Part shown: positions 44,345 to 53,764 of the stretch, piece by piece
How the letters are laid out: every line of letters starts with the position of its first letter
Position numbering within the stretch: the first letter of the stretch is position 1
Origin: an uncultured Prevotellaceae bacterium
GTDB lineage: Bacteria; Bacteroidota; Bacteroidia; Bacteroidales; Bacteroidaceae
Length of the DNA: 64,000 nucleotides
Direction of reading: 5' to 3'
Assembly (NCBI GenBank): GCA_947176895.1
Contig: CAMWSK010000010.1
Span: 1-64,000, forward strand
Notes under the pieces: model-generated
Told to the model about the DNA's origin: nothing
Database searches by the model: none
What the model saw: only the letters and a program-made list of their open reading frames with translations
Translations under genes and position numbers: made by a program

Positions 44345-44374
44345 CAAAGTTACAAAAAATTCCTATCTTTGCAA
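44345..44374 (-). promoter_or_regulatory. Promoter of ssrA
   Basis: On the minus strand TTG (44374-44372), a 19-base spacer and TAACTTTG (44352-44345). It interlocks with the divergent promoter of the polysaccharide export gene. Confidence 0.62.
44364..44371 (+). promoter_or_regulatory. -7 promoter box of the exopolysaccharide operon
   Basis: TATCTTTG on the plus strand. Its core lies between the -33 and -7 boxes of the divergent ssrA promoter, so RNA polymerase cannot occupy both at once. Transcription near 44377 supports the ATG at 44420. Confidence 0.55.
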
Positions 44375-44419
44375 GATAATGAATGTTTTTTAGCGCAAAT
44401 TACACGAACATTTAAAGAT

Positions 44420-46960
44420 ATGAGAAGACTTTTTTTGCTGGTGTTCCTTTTGTGCCTGGGCCAGTTGGCCATCGCACAAAGCATGACGGACGATAAAGTG
44501 CTGGAGTATGTGCAAAGCGAGCAAGAGAAGGGCACGAAACAAGTGACCATCGTGCAGAACCTGCTGCAAAAAGGCGTGACACGCGAACAGATGCAGCGTG
44601 TGCGCAAAAAATATGAGGCAAGCCAATCGGGACTGGGCGCCACCAACGGGAAACAGACATCGAATCCATCGGAAAACCGTTTGCGAACCAACAAGGAAAA
44701 AAACGAAGACGAATGGAGAAAGAGAAACGGCTATCTGGTGAAGAGCCGCCGCGAATTGAACGAAAAACGCCTGAAGACAAGGGAAGACCGCACACGGGAG
44801 TTGACAGAGGAAATGGGATTTCTGGATCTCGACTCTCTGCTTTACTACCAAAACCTTCTGAACCAGCAAGACCGCAACCAGGTGTTCGGCAGGAATCTTT
44901 TTAACAACGAACTGCTCACTTTTGAGCCGGGCATGAACATCGCCACTCCTGCCAACTATGTGCTGGGAGCCGGTGATGCCGTCATCATTGACGTATGGGG
45001 AGCCACACAAGAGAGCTTCGAGGGAATCGTCTCTCCCGATGGCGTAGTGGTAATCGAGGGTGTCGGCCCCATCAAATTGGCCGGACTGAACGTATCCAAA
45101 GCCACGGAACGCGTGCGGCAAACGTTGAGCCAATTCTATCAAGACTGTGAAATAAGCCTGTCATTAGGCGACAACCGAAGCATACAGGTTCAGGTGATGG
45201 GCGAAGTGAGGATACCCGGCACCTACACACTCTCCGGCTTCTCCACCACATTCAATGCCCTCTATTGCGCCGGAGGCATCAACGACATCGGAACACTCCG
45301 CAACATCAAGGTCTATCGCAGCGGCCATTTGGTGGGTACACTCGATGTTTACGACTATCTGCTTAACGGCAATGCCCGCGGAGACATACGTCTGCAGGAC
45401 AACGATGTCATCATGGTTGACACCTACGACGCTTTGGTAAACGTGACCGGCAAGGTGAAACGCCCGATGTTTTATGAAATGCGCAGCAACGAGAGCGTCA
45501 GCCAGGTGATAAAGAACGCCGGAGGCTTCACCGGCGATGCCTTCACCAAAAACATCCGCCTGACCCGCAAGGCCGGGACGGAATACAGCATGCACACGGT
45601 GGATGAGTTTCAGATGAGCAACTTCACGCTCATGGACGGGGACAGCATCTATGTGGACAGCGTTATCGCCCGCTTCAACAACATGGTGGAGGTGCGAGGC
45701 GCAGTGATGCACTCGGGACAATACCAGCTGGGCGGTGACATACAAACCGTCAAGGGACTCTTGTTAGCCTGCGAGGGACTGCGTGAGGACGCGTTCCGCA
45801 CACGTGCCGTGATGCATCGCCAGAAAGACGACCTCAGTCTGGAAATGGTGAGCATCAACCTGGAAGATCTTCTGAGCGGAGCAACTCCCGATGTGCCACT
45901 CAGAAACGGTGATGTACTCTTCGTGCCCAGCACCATGGACCTGAAAGGTGAACGCACACTTTCCATCACAGGTGAAGTGATGTATCCGGGTATCTACCAG
46001 TATGCCGAAAACACACGTGTGGAGGATTTGATACTTATGGCCGGCGGACTGACACCCGCCGCGTCTTATGCCCGCGTCGATGTTTTCCGTCGCATCGATA
46101 ACCCGTCGGCCACAGAGAAATCGAATGAGGTGACGCGCCAATTCTCCATCAGCCTCAAAGAGGGACTTCAGTCAGGCGAAAGTGACATCAGCCTGGAACC
46201 CTATGACCAGGTTGTGGTGAGAAAAGCGCCGGACTACGCCGAACAAAAGGTGGTCACCGTTCAGGGGTGTGTGAACTTTGAGGGCGACTATGCCATGACC
46301 GACAATAATTTCCGCCTGAGCGACCTGATAAAAAACGCCGGAGGCATCACAAAAGAAGCCTACAGCCGCGGAGGCCGCCTGATACGCAAGCTCACGGAAA
46401 GTGAAAAGATGCAACAGGAAAGCGCCATGCGTGCCACTCAAATACAGATGTACGAAGAGGCCATGCAAAACGACAAGACGTTCAACACGGCACAGATTGA
46501 CTCGATAATGGATTTGAAACTAAATCTAAGTGACGAGTATCCCGTGGCAATAAATCTGGAAAAGGCATTGAACGACCCCGGATGTGCCGAGGACGTGGTA
46601 TTACGCGAGGGCGATGTTCTTTACGTGCCGCAATTTAACAACACGGTGAAAGTTAGCGGTGAAGTGGCTTATTCCAACAGCATGAACTTTATAAAAGGAA
46701 AAAGCCTTGGCTATTACATCGACCGTGCCGGCGGATACAGCAGCAAAGCCAAGCAAAAAGGTGTCTATGCCATCTATCAGAATGGAGCGGTGAAGCGACT
46801 TAACCGGCGTTCTGCGAGCAAGATAGAACCCGGATGCGAGATTATCGTACCCACGAAACAACAAAGCAAGCGTATCAGTTCCACAGAGATGATGGCCATT
46901 GTCAGTGGTGCGGCCTCTTTGGCCTCGATAATAGTAGCTTTGCTTGGTGTATTCAAATAG
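44420..46960 (+). CDS. Polysaccharide export outer-membrane protein (Wza-like, multi-SLBB)
   Basis: The 846-residue protein has a Sec signal (MRRLFLLVFLLCLGQLAIAQ). A short helical Gln/Arg-rich segment (about residues 20-130) precedes the poly_export domain (about 150-235: PANYVLGAGDAVIIDVWGAT). At least five SLBB-type beta-grasp repeats follow (IQVQVMGEVRIPGTYTLSGFSTTFNALYCAGG, LSITGEVMYPGIYQYAENTRVEDLILMAGG, KVVTVQGCVNFEGDYAMTDN, VKVSGEVAYSNSMNFIKGK), and a C-terminal hydrophobic segment closes the protein (AIVSGAASLASIIVALLGVF). It is larger than E. coli Wza, as in other Bacteroidota. It forms the export channel and is the first gene of the operon. Confidence 0.9.
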   Translation: MRRLFLLVFLLCLGQLAIAQSMTDDKVLEYVQSEQEKGTKQVTIVQNLLQKGVTREQMQRVRKKYEASQSGLGATNGKQTSNPSENRLRTNKEKNEDEWRKRNGYLVKSRRELNEKRLKTREDRTRELTEEMGFLDLDSLLYYQNLLNQQDRNQVFGRNLFNNELLTFEPGMNIATPANYVLGAGDAVIIDVWGATQESFEGIVSPDGVVVIEGVGPIKLAGLNVSKATERVRQTLSQFYQDCEISLSLGDNRSIQVQVMGEVRIPGTYTLSGFSTTFNALYCAGGINDIGTLRNIKVYRSGHLVGTLDVYDYLLNGNARGDIRLQDNDVIMVDTYDALVNVTGKVKRPMFYEMRSNESVSQVIKNAGGFTGDAFTKNIRLTRKAGTEYSMHTVDEFQMSNFTLMDGDSIYVDSVIARFNNMVEVRGAVMHSGQYQLGGDIQTVKGLLLACEGLREDAFRTRAVMHRQKDDLSLEMVSINLEDLLSGATPDVPLRNGDVLFVPSTMDLKGERTLSITGEVMYPGIYQYAENTRVEDLILMAGGLTPAASYARVDVFRRIDNPSATEKSNEVTRQFSISLKEGLQSGESDISLEPYDQVVVRKAPDYAEQKVVTVQGCVNFEGDYAMTDNNFRLSDLIKNAGGITKEAYSRGGRLIRKLTESEKMQQESAMRATQIQMYEEAMQNDKTFNTAQIDSIMDLKLNLSDEYPVAINLEKALNDPGCAEDVVLREGDVLYVPQFNNTVKVSGEVAYSNSMNFIKGKSLGYYIDRAGGYSSKAKQKGVYAIYQNGAVKRLNRRSASKIEPGCEIIVPTKQQSKRISSTEMMAIVSGAASLASIIVALLGVFK

Positions 46961-46993
46961 CTTTTCTCCAATAGCAAAAACAATTTAGGACAT

Positions 46994-48040
46994 ATGGAAA
47001 TCAACCGTTTCTCGATAAGCGACCTGACAAACCTTCTTCGCAAAAGACTCAAGCGAATCTTGTGCTTCACCCTATTGGCGGGTCTTGCAGGTTATCTGTT
47101 GGGATGGTGTATTCCCAAGGAATACCGCTCCGAAGCCAGCATCATCCCCGAAAGCAATGAAGGAGAATCGTTTGGCGGTGCCAGTGCTTTGGCCGACATG
47201 GCAGGAATCAGTCTGCGTTCCGGGGTCGATGCCATCGGACCGGAACTTTACCCCAATGTGGTGGCAAGCAAGAAATTCCTTGTCGACATGCTCTATACGC
47301 CCGTACAAACGCTTGACGGTAAAGTGCAATGCGACCTCAAGACCTATCTGTGTGAGCATTCTGACCAACCTTGGTGGAGCAAAGCCAGATTAGCTGTCAT
47401 CCAAGGGATAAAGGGAGTGATGGGGGCAAAGAAAAGTAAGGGAAGCTCCGACAAACGTATTGATCCGGAACGCATGAGCGAAGAAGAGGAAGCCCTGATA
47501 GACGGTTTGCAACATGCTATTGAATGTCAGATGAACGATGTTTCCGGTGTCATCTACGTAAGTTTCCGCTGCCAAGACCCCCTTGTCACCAAAACGGTTG
47601 TGGACACCGTTACCCATCGGCTTCAAGAATTTATCACAGACTATCGCACCAGCAAGGCACGCGTTGACCTGAAGCATTACCAAGAGATGGAACAAGAGAC
47701 CAAGGCTACTTGGGAAAACACGTTGCAGGCGTATGCCGAATACACTGACAGCCACAAAGGAAACAACTTGCTTCAGGCCTACGAAAGCCAGCGCGATGCA
47801 TTGGAAAACGAAATGCAACTGGCCCTCACGGCGTATAACAAAATGAAGCAACAAGTGCAGTTGGCCGAAGCCAAGGTGCAGGAGAAAACACCCGCTTTCA
47901 CCGTATTGGAAGTAGCAGGTGTACCCGCCCGGCACTTCTCGCCAAGAAAATCCTTGATGGCTATCAGCTGGATGTTCATCGCATTTGTGGGCATCACGGG
48001 CTGGTATTACGTGCGCTTACTGCTGGGCAAAGAACAGTAA
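46994..48040 (+). CDS. Wzz-type chain-length determinant protein
   Basis: The 348-residue protein has a cytoplasmic N-terminus (MEINRFSISDLTNLLRKRLKRI), a membrane segment at about residues 17-38, and a periplasmic part with a long helical region (about 225-300, YHQEMEQETKATWENTLQAYAEY-type heptads). A second membrane helix lies near 320-343 after VAGVPARHFSPRKS, the Pro-containing Wzz motif. No C-terminal tyrosine-kinase domain is fused. It sets polymer length together with the polymerase next door. The spacing is 33 bases after the export gene and 4 bases before the polymerase gene. Confidence 0.87.
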   Translation: MEINRFSISDLTNLLRKRLKRILCFTLLAGLAGYLLGWCIPKEYRSEASIIPESNEGESFGGASALADMAGISLRSGVDAIGPELYPNVVASKKFLVDMLYTPVQTLDGKVQCDLKTYLCEHSDQPWWSKARLAVIQGIKGVMGAKKSKGSSDKRIDPERMSEEEEALIDGLQHAIECQMNDVSGVIYVSFRCQDPLVTKTVVDTVTHRLQEFITDYRTSKARVDLKHYQEMEQETKATWENTLQAYAEYTDSHKGNNLLQAYESQRDALENEMQLALTAYNKMKQQVQLAEAKVQEKTPAFTVLEVAGVPARHFSPRKSLMAISWMFIAFVGITGWYYVRLLLGKEQ

Positions 48041-48044
48041 TTCT

Positions 48045-49277
48045 ATGGAATGGCAAGGCCTTTTCACATGGAACAGACTGCGTCATTGGGTGGGGTGCCT
48101 CCTGTTTACGCTGTTCTTCCTCGTGGTCATGACCGACCCCACCGATACCGTTTTGGGGATGAAGAGCAAAGTCTTCGTGTTGCTTGTGGCATTCAATATG
48201 GTTTTCTACAGGCCGAGTTTTCGCTTTCTTCCCCATATCATCGCTGTGTATTTGGCTATCACCATTGCCTATATGTTCAGTATACTCCAGGGGAACCAGC
48301 CTGATTTTGGCAGTGTGACATCTACCTTTTTTGCCTTCAGCCCCTTGATTTTGCTGCTTTGGGTTCACCACTACAACCTTTTGCACCTTTCTCTTTTTCC
48401 AGCCTTGATGGTGGCAGTGATTGTGTGTCTGATTTTCGCCTTATGCTCATATGATGAATCTTTCGAGGGAGCCATCTATCTGTTTATGTCGAAGCACAAC
48501 AAACCTGTCATGATGAGCAACCGATACATTCTGGGCATACGGATTTTCGGTATCTATTACAAGAGCTTTATCTGCGTGGGGTTACCGCTCTTTTGGTTCT
48601 ATTATACCTTATATAACGGTCGTTCATGGAAACGATGGGCCGCAATGCTGCCGGCTATTATCATGACCTTTGCCTTTTTGGTGAGCGGCACACGTGCCAC
48701 CATGCTGCTTCCATTCTTCACGATAGCATTGGTAAGTTATAAACGTTTTGCGGCAATGCGCACAGGAAAATACTTCCTCTACCCCGTGCTGGCAGTTTTT
48801 TTCATTTGTTTCCTGTTGATGGTGCTTGTTTTGGCCTCCGAAAAATCCGAGACCTCCAATATCGTCAAATACGGTCATCTGATCAGCTACAAGGACCTTT
48901 TTGACCAACACCCTCTGTATCTGCTTTTGGGACAAGGCCCCGGTACACGTTTCTTCTCACAGGGATTTCATAAGTTGACGGAGACAACCGAATGGACTTA
49001 CATTGAAATCATCCGCCAATACGGTTTGGCCGGTATGCTGATACTTTTCACCATACTCTACCCCATCTTTGCCCTTTGGAAGTATCGCAGGCAAGGATTC
49101 ATTCTGGGCATCATAGGTGCCTATTTTGCCTGTCTTGCCATTGCCGGCACCAACCCGCTGCTCATAAGCAGCACGGGTATGCAGATTGTGCTTGTTGCCT
49201 ATAGCGTTGTTTGCCGGGAAGAGACGAAGAACAAACTTTTAGACAAATCAGGAATTGAGCACAACCACTTCAGATAA
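48045..49277 (+). CDS. O-antigen/exopolysaccharide polymerase (Wzy/WaaL superfamily)
   Basis: The 410-residue protein has about ten hydrophobic helices and a large extracytoplasmic segment between roughly residues 270 and 340. It includes the family-like stretch YLLLGQGPGTRFFSQGFHKLTETTEWTYIEIIRQYGLAGMLI. Its place between Wzz and the flippase supports a Wzy-type polymerase of a Wzx/Wzy-dependent system. Sequence alone cannot separate polymerase from ligase. Its end overlaps the flippase gene by 23 bases. Confidence 0.8.
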   Translation: MEWQGLFTWNRLRHWVGCLLFTLFFLVVMTDPTDTVLGMKSKVFVLLVAFNMVFYRPSFRFLPHIIAVYLAITIAYMFSILQGNQPDFGSVTSTFFAFSPLILLLWVHHYNLLHLSLFPALMVAVIVCLIFALCSYDESFEGAIYLFMSKHNKPVMMSNRYILGIRIFGIYYKSFICVGLPLFWFYYTLYNGRSWKRWAAMLPAIIMTFAFLVSGTRATMLLPFFTIALVSYKRFAAMRTGKYFLYPVLAVFFICFLLMVLVLASEKSETSNIVKYGHLISYKDLFDQHPLYLLLGQGPGTRFFSQGFHKLTETTEWTYIEIIRQYGLAGMLILFTILYPIFALWKYRRQGFILGIIGAYFACLAIAGTNPLLISSTGMQIVLVAYSVVCREETKNKLLDKSGIEHNHFR

Positions 49278-50793
49278 CAACAAGCGCATCGCCAAGAACA
49301 CACTGGCCCTGTACGTCCGCACATTCGTCACCATGATTGTGGGGCTGTACACAGGTCGTGTGATGCTGGACGCTCTTGGTGTGAACGATTTTGGCATTTA
49401 CGCCGTTGTAGGCGGCATCGTCAGCATGAGTGCTTTGATTACACAAACGATGTCCGCCGCCATCAGTCGTTATATCACCTATGCGTTGGGCAAAGGAGAC
49501 GAGAACCAGCTCAAGAGTTTGTTCTCCACCACCATCAATGCACAAATCGCGATATCGCTGTTGATTGTCGTGGTTTTCGAAGTGTTAGGCGTCTGGTTCC
49601 TGAACGAAAAGGCCAGCATTCCTTTCGGACGGATGGAGGCAGCCAATTGGGCGTTGCATTGTGGTATTGCAACACTGGTGATCAATCTGGTGAGTCTGCC
49701 GTTCAATGCCCTGATTATTGCCCATGAGCGTATGACGGTATACGCTTATATGAGCATTGTGGACGTTACATTGAAACTGGGTATCTGTTTTTTAATTGCC
49801 ACATACGGGGGAGACCGTCTCATCCTGTTTGCCCTGTTGCAGATTATGGTTGCCCTTGTGGTGAACTCCATCTATGGTGGTTATTGCCATCGACATTTCA
49901 AGGAAGCAAGCTATAGTCTACACACATTTGACAAGAGATTGCTAAAGGAACTTAGTGTGTTCAGCGGATGGAACCTGCTGAACGGCAGTTCCTACACCTT
50001 TGCCACACAAGGTGTCAATATGCTTGTAAACGTTTTTTTCGGTGTAGTGTTCAATACGTCCCGCGCCGTTGCCATGCAGGTAAACAGTGCCATTCAGGCA
50101 TTTGTGAGCAATTTCACAATAGCTTTCACGCCACAAATCACAAAAAGATACGCAGCCGGCGATTATGATTATGCCATTCAGTTGGTAAACAAGGGCACGA
50201 AGTTTACCTGGTTCCTGATGCTGGTTTTCATTGTCCCTGTGTTTATGGAATCGGAGATGCTTTTACGCTTGTGGCTGGGCAAGGTGCCTTACATGGCTCC
50301 TCTTTTCCTTCGTTTTGCCATGTTCGAATCGCTTGCCGTGGCTTCCGGCACCAACCTTTTCAAACTGATTCAAGCTGACGGGCGTATCAAAAGGAACACG
50401 ATTCATGCGGGTATTATCGCAGGCCTGGTGTTTCCGCTGACATGGATAGCCTATGCTTGTGGAGCCCCTGTATGGTCGGCTTACGCAATATTTATTGCAA
50501 GCTATATCTTGCTGAACATCGTTCGTATCTACGACATCAAGCGGCTGACGGCATTTTCGGGTCTTCTGTTTATCAAAGATTGCCTGTATCCCTGCGTTCT
50601 GGTTTCCGTTTGCTCTTTTGTTCTTCCGGCTGTAATCTCTTGGCAAATGGAACAAAGTATCGTACGTTTCTTTGTGAACACCATTGTCGGTGTCCTGTGG
50701 ACAGGAGGATGTTGCTTCTATCTGGGTTTAACCCGCAACGAACGACAATTCCTTTTGCAGAAAGTCAACCAATACCTCAACAAAATAAGATGA
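49255..50793 (+). CDS. Polysaccharide flippase (Wzx/MATE-like)
   Basis: The 512-residue protein has about twelve to fourteen membrane helices and the Wzx-type beginning NNKRIAKNTLALYVRTFVTMIVGLYTGRVMLDALGVNDFGIYAVVGGIVSM. It should flip lipid-linked repeat units to the periplasmic side. The start appears to be a TTG at 49255, since no ATG is placed suitably before the first helix. It overlaps the polymerase gene, and its stop overlaps the acyltransferase start (ATGA). Confidence 0.87.
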   Translation: MSTTTSDNNKRIAKNTLALYVRTFVTMIVGLYTGRVMLDALGVNDFGIYAVVGGIVSMSALITQTMSAAISRYITYALGKGDENQLKSLFSTTINAQIAISLLIVVVFEVLGVWFLNEKASIPFGRMEAANWALHCGIATLVINLVSLPFNALIIAHERMTVYAYMSIVDVTLKLGICFLIATYGGDRLILFALLQIMVALVVNSIYGGYCHRHFKEASYSLHTFDKRLLKELSVFSGWNLLNGSSYTFATQGVNMLVNVFFGVVFNTSRAVAMQVNSAIQAFVSNFTIAFTPQITKRYAAGDYDYAIQLVNKGTKFTWFLMLVFIVPVFMESEMLLRLWLGKVPYMAPLFLRFAMFESLAVASGTNLFKLIQADGRIKRNTIHAGIIAGLVFPLTWIAYACGAPVWSAYAIFIASYILLNIVRIYDIKRLTAFSGLLFIKDCLYPCVLVSVCSFVLPAVISWQMEQSIVRFFVNTIVGVLWTGGCCFYLGLTRNERQFLLQKVNQYLNKIR

Positions 50794-51416
50794 CACGTTC
50801 ATCAAGCAAATGTATTCCCAATATGTCAGGCAATATTATCAACGCGTTAAAGCAGAAAATAGCTCAAAGACGCTTTCAAAAGCAACTGAGGAAAAGGGGA
50901 GTGGAATTGGAACGTCCCTTCCAAATTCATAACCCGAACCATTTGACGGTCAAATCTCCGGCCTATATCGGACCCGGAGCATGGCTCATCCTCAGAGGGA
51001 AGATGGTTGTCGGCGAAGGGGTCATCATCGGACCAAGATTAAAAGTCCACACGTCGAACCACCATTGGCAGGGAGAGATGCTTCCCTATGATGATGTTTA
51101 CGAAGTAAAAGACGTAGAGATTGGAGACAATGTGTGGATTGGCGCGGATGTTTCGATTATGGCCGGAGTGAGAATCGGCGAGGGAGCCGTTGTGGCCGCA
51201 TGCTCATGCGTAACCAAAGATGTCCCCCCCCTGGCCTTGGTGGGAGGCAATCCTGCAAGAATCATCAAGTACAGAGACAAAGAGAAGTACGACAGGTTAA
51301 AAGAACAGGGGAAGATTTACCTGAAGATGAAACAGGAGGGGAAAATAACCGGAGATGAGACAAAACGTTGTGTAAGGATTGAAAGACAAACGACCGAAGA
51401 TGATGCACAAGGATAA
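50790..51416 (+). CDS. Hexapeptide-repeat acyltransferase
   Basis: The 208-residue protein has an N-terminal helical part and left-handed beta-helix repeats (about residues 50-165: AYIGPGAWLILRGKMVVGEGVIIGPRLKVHTSNHHW, VEIGDNVWIGADVSIMAGVRIGEGAVVAACSCVTKDVPPLALVGGNPARII). The NHHW/VWIGxxVxI pattern matches maltose-/galactoside-type O-acetyltransferases with a catalytic His. It probably acetylates a sugar of the polymer. It overlaps the flippase by 4 bases and the next gene by 17. Confidence 0.87.
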   Translation: MTRSSSKCIPNMSGNIINALKQKIAQRRFQKQLRKRGVELERPFQIHNPNHLTVKSPAYIGPGAWLILRGKMVVGEGVIIGPRLKVHTSNHHWQGEMLPYDDVYEVKDVEIGDNVWIGADVSIMAGVRIGEGAVVAACSCVTKDVPPLALVGGNPARIIKYRDKEKYDRLKEQGKIYLKMKQEGKITGDETKRCVRIERQTTEDDAQG

Positions 51417-52542
51417 AAAAGTATTCGTTGTCGTCTATGCCAGGAAGAATGTGGGAGACGACTTGTTCCTTCACATCCTGTTTTCCCGCTACCCCAACGT
51501 TCGCTTTGGCCTGATGGCACCGGAATCTTACCGGGATTTCGTGGCAAGTTATGGAAATGTGGACTTGGTTTCCGCACCCAAGTTGAACCCTTTGTGTCGT
51601 GTTATCCACAAATTGGAATCGCTCGCCCATGTGTCCCTGTTTTCCCGGGGAATCATTCTGCGCAACCGCCATGATTATTTCGAGAACAGGCTGGCCGAGG
51701 GATTTGACGGGTTTATACACATCGGCGGTTCCCTGTTTATCCAGCAAGCCCCGGGCATAGGAACCTACGACCTCACAAACGCGATTATCCCACGACATTT
51801 CTCCAACTCCTTTATCATCGGGTGCAACTGGGGTCCGTGTCTGGACGATGCGTATCTGAAATACTATACCTCAAAAGTGTTTCCTTTATACAAAGGGATA
51901 TGCTTCAGGGACCTGGCCTCTTACCAACTTTTCAGTAGTTTGGATAATGTGCACTATGCCCCGGATGCGGTTTTCCAATACACACCGGAAGCCACAGAAA
52001 TAAAACCCAAGCACATCGGAATCTCTGTGATGGACTTTAGCAAACGTAAAGGCCTGCACACCGCATGGCCCGGCTATGTCACAAAAATGAGCGATGCCAT
52101 CACCGGCCTGCATGAGGAGGGTTACAAAATCACACTCTTCTCTTTCTGCAAATTTGAAGGTGACGAGGATACCGCAAAAGAAATCATGAAAAGATTACCC
52201 CGGGGTGTGGACATCGACTATGTTTATTACCATGGGAATATAAAAGAATTCCTTCAACGGTACGGAGAAATGGAAACGATGGTAACCCTTCGCTTTCATT
52301 CGCTTGTGCTGAGCCTGATAATGGGGCAGAAGATTTGTCCGCTGATATATAGCAACAAGGTGAGCAACCTTCTTTCCGACATTCATTACGGGGGCTTCTC
52401 CGCATCGGTTTCAGAACTCGGAAACATCGATTTGGCAAAAGAGATTAAGGCATCCGGGAGAATAGACATTCCACTAAGCGAATACTGCCGTGAAGCCCGC
52501 AACCAGTTCGCCGCTTTTGAGAAATCCTATCTAAACACTTAA
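51400..52542 (+). CDS. Polysaccharide pyruvyl transferase family protein
   Basis: The 380-residue protein has KKVFVVVYARKNVGDDLFLHILFSRYPN, GFDGFIHIGGSLFIQQAPG, FIIGCNWGPCLDDAYLKYY, KGICFRDLASYQLF, and the C-terminal TLRFHSLVLSLIMGQKICPLIY. These are the GT-B-like pyruvyl transferase family motifs. It is only distantly similar to the product of 42595-43704. The ATG at 51400 is preferred over a TTG slightly upstream. It lies in the operon between an acyltransferase and a GT2, so it likely decorates or builds the repeat unit. Confidence 0.82.
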   Translation: MMHKDKKVFVVVYARKNVGDDLFLHILFSRYPNVRFGLMAPESYRDFVASYGNVDLVSAPKLNPLCRVIHKLESLAHVSLFSRGIILRNRHDYFENRLAEGFDGFIHIGGSLFIQQAPGIGTYDLTNAIIPRHFSNSFIIGCNWGPCLDDAYLKYYTSKVFPLYKGICFRDLASYQLFSSLDNVHYAPDAVFQYTPEATEIKPKHIGISVMDFSKRKGLHTAWPGYVTKMSDAITGLHEEGYKITLFSFCKFEGDEDTAKEIMKRLPRGVDIDYVYYHGNIKEFLQRYGEMETMVTLRFHSLVLSLIMGQKICPLIYSNKVSNLLSDIHYGGFSASVSELGNIDLAKEIKASGRIDIPLSEYCREARNQFAAFEKSYLNT

Positions 52543-52555
52543 CTACCCTGATACT

Positions 52556-53521
52556 ATGAAAGTTTCTGTCATCATACCCGTTTACAATACCGAAAAGTAT
52601 ATCGGCAGATGCCTGGACAGCATTCTCCGTCAGACCCACCGGGATTTTGAGGTCCTCTGTGTCAACGACTGCTCTCCGGACCATGCCATGGATGTCGTAG
52701 GCCGGTATGCAAGAAGAGACCCGAGAATCAAGATGCTCGGTCATGACAGGAACCGGGGTCCGATGGTCGCCCGCCAGACAGGCATCCAGAACGCGTCGGG
52801 TGATTTCTACATGTTCGTGGACAGCGATGACACGCTCCCCGTGGACACGATGGAAAGCCTGATCGCCGCCGCCCGAAAGGATGCCTCGGAGGTTGTCGTT
52901 GCCGGGCATAACGTTGTTGACAAGGATGGCAACAAGACAAAAGAGGATTTTCCCCTTCTTCAGGATGGGGTGTACACGCCTCTGGAAATCTTTCATTCGC
53001 TGGTGGAACGGAAGATTCGCCACAACCTCGCCTTTTGCATCTTTGCGAAGTCCCTTTTCAACGGGGATTTCTACACGCTGGAGAACCAAGCCAATTGCGA
53101 AGACATGATTCTGTTTTATGAGTTGGTTGGCGCGTCAAAGAGGGTTTCGGTTATCCGGAAGGCCGTGTACAACTACTATCAGAACCCCGGAAGCACCACG
53201 CACACAGCCATTTCCCGAAACGTGCTGAACCAAATGATATATGTGTTCAATTTCCAATACGGTTTTCTCGTCAAGAATGGTCTTCCCGAATCAGAGGTCT
53301 TGGGCTTTGTCCTGCCGGATTTAAACATTCTATATTTATATGGCGGGAAAGACCTGCTTCAAAAGCTTAATCCCAAGATATTGGAAGCACTGGACAAGCA
53401 CGCGATTCGCAACTACCTTCCTCTCAAAAAACGGATTTCCCATCTTATGTGCAAGTCCATGCCGCGACTGGCTCTTTTGTTGCTAAAAGCCAAAGCATTA
53501 TTGCGGAAACAGCTTGTTTAG
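52556..53521 (+). CDS. GT2-family glycosyltransferase
   Basis: The 321-residue protein starts MKVSVIIPVYNTEKYIGRCLDSILRQTHRDFEVLCVNDCSPDHAM and has DFYMFVDSDDTLPVDTME (the DxD-type metal/nucleotide site) and CEDMILFYELV (ED acceptor-base region). It is a GT-A inverting transferase of the capsule type. The C-terminus has a basic amphipathic helix (LALLLLKAKALLRKQLV) that may hold it at the membrane. It ends the first part of the locus. A palindromic repeat array follows. Confidence 0.9.
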   Translation: MKVSVIIPVYNTEKYIGRCLDSILRQTHRDFEVLCVNDCSPDHAMDVVGRYARRDPRIKMLGHDRNRGPMVARQTGIQNASGDFYMFVDSDDTLPVDTMESLIAAARKDASEVVVAGHNVVDKDGNKTKEDFPLLQDGVYTPLEIFHSLVERKIRHNLAFCIFAKSLFNGDFYTLENQANCEDMILFYELVGASKRVSVIRKAVYNYYQNPGSTTHTAISRNVLNQMIYVFNFQYGFLVKNGLPESEVLGFVLPDLNILYLYGGKDLLQKLNPKILEALDKHAIRNYLPLKKRISHLMCKSMPRLALLLLKAKALLRKQLV

Positions 53522-53525
53522 ATAA

Positions 53526-53606
53526 AAACATGAACATGTTTTGCCCGAAACATGAACACGTTTTTGAAAAACATCCTCATGTTTTGTCTGAAACATGAGG
53601 ATGTAA
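53526..53606. repeat. Array of four palindromic units at 21-22 base period
   Basis: Units begin at 53526, 53548, 53569 and 53591: AAACATGAACATGTTT, AAACATGAACACGTTT, AAACATCCTCATGTTT and AAACATGAGGATGTAA. The centre of unit 3 differs from the others, and unit 4 is its exact complement over 14 bases, so the pair can form a hairpin. It is the same family as 27229-27310 and 41841-41898. Confidence 0.92.
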
Positions 53607-53705
53607 AATATGTGCATCATAAGCAACGTTAAGGAAAAACTTTTTGCTGAACACCCACAACAGCATTTTTAATACGTCATTCCTCTTTTCATTCAATATT
53701 TTGTT

Positions 53706-53713
53706 TATCTTCG
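53706..53713 (+). promoter_or_regulatory. Possible -7 promoter box for the second glycosyltransferase group
   Basis: TATCTTCG, a one-base variant of the consensus, 52 bases before the ATG at 53765. Confidence 0.35.
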
Positions 53714-53764
53714 TAGAAAGAATATTAGTCCCCCCAAGGAACCCGTTTCCGGAGAATAACAGAT

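Noticed and set aside
53526-53606. CRISPR array
   Set aside because: Units are only 16 bases and self-palindromic, spacing is 5-6 bases, and no cas genes are near. The same holds for the other two arrays.
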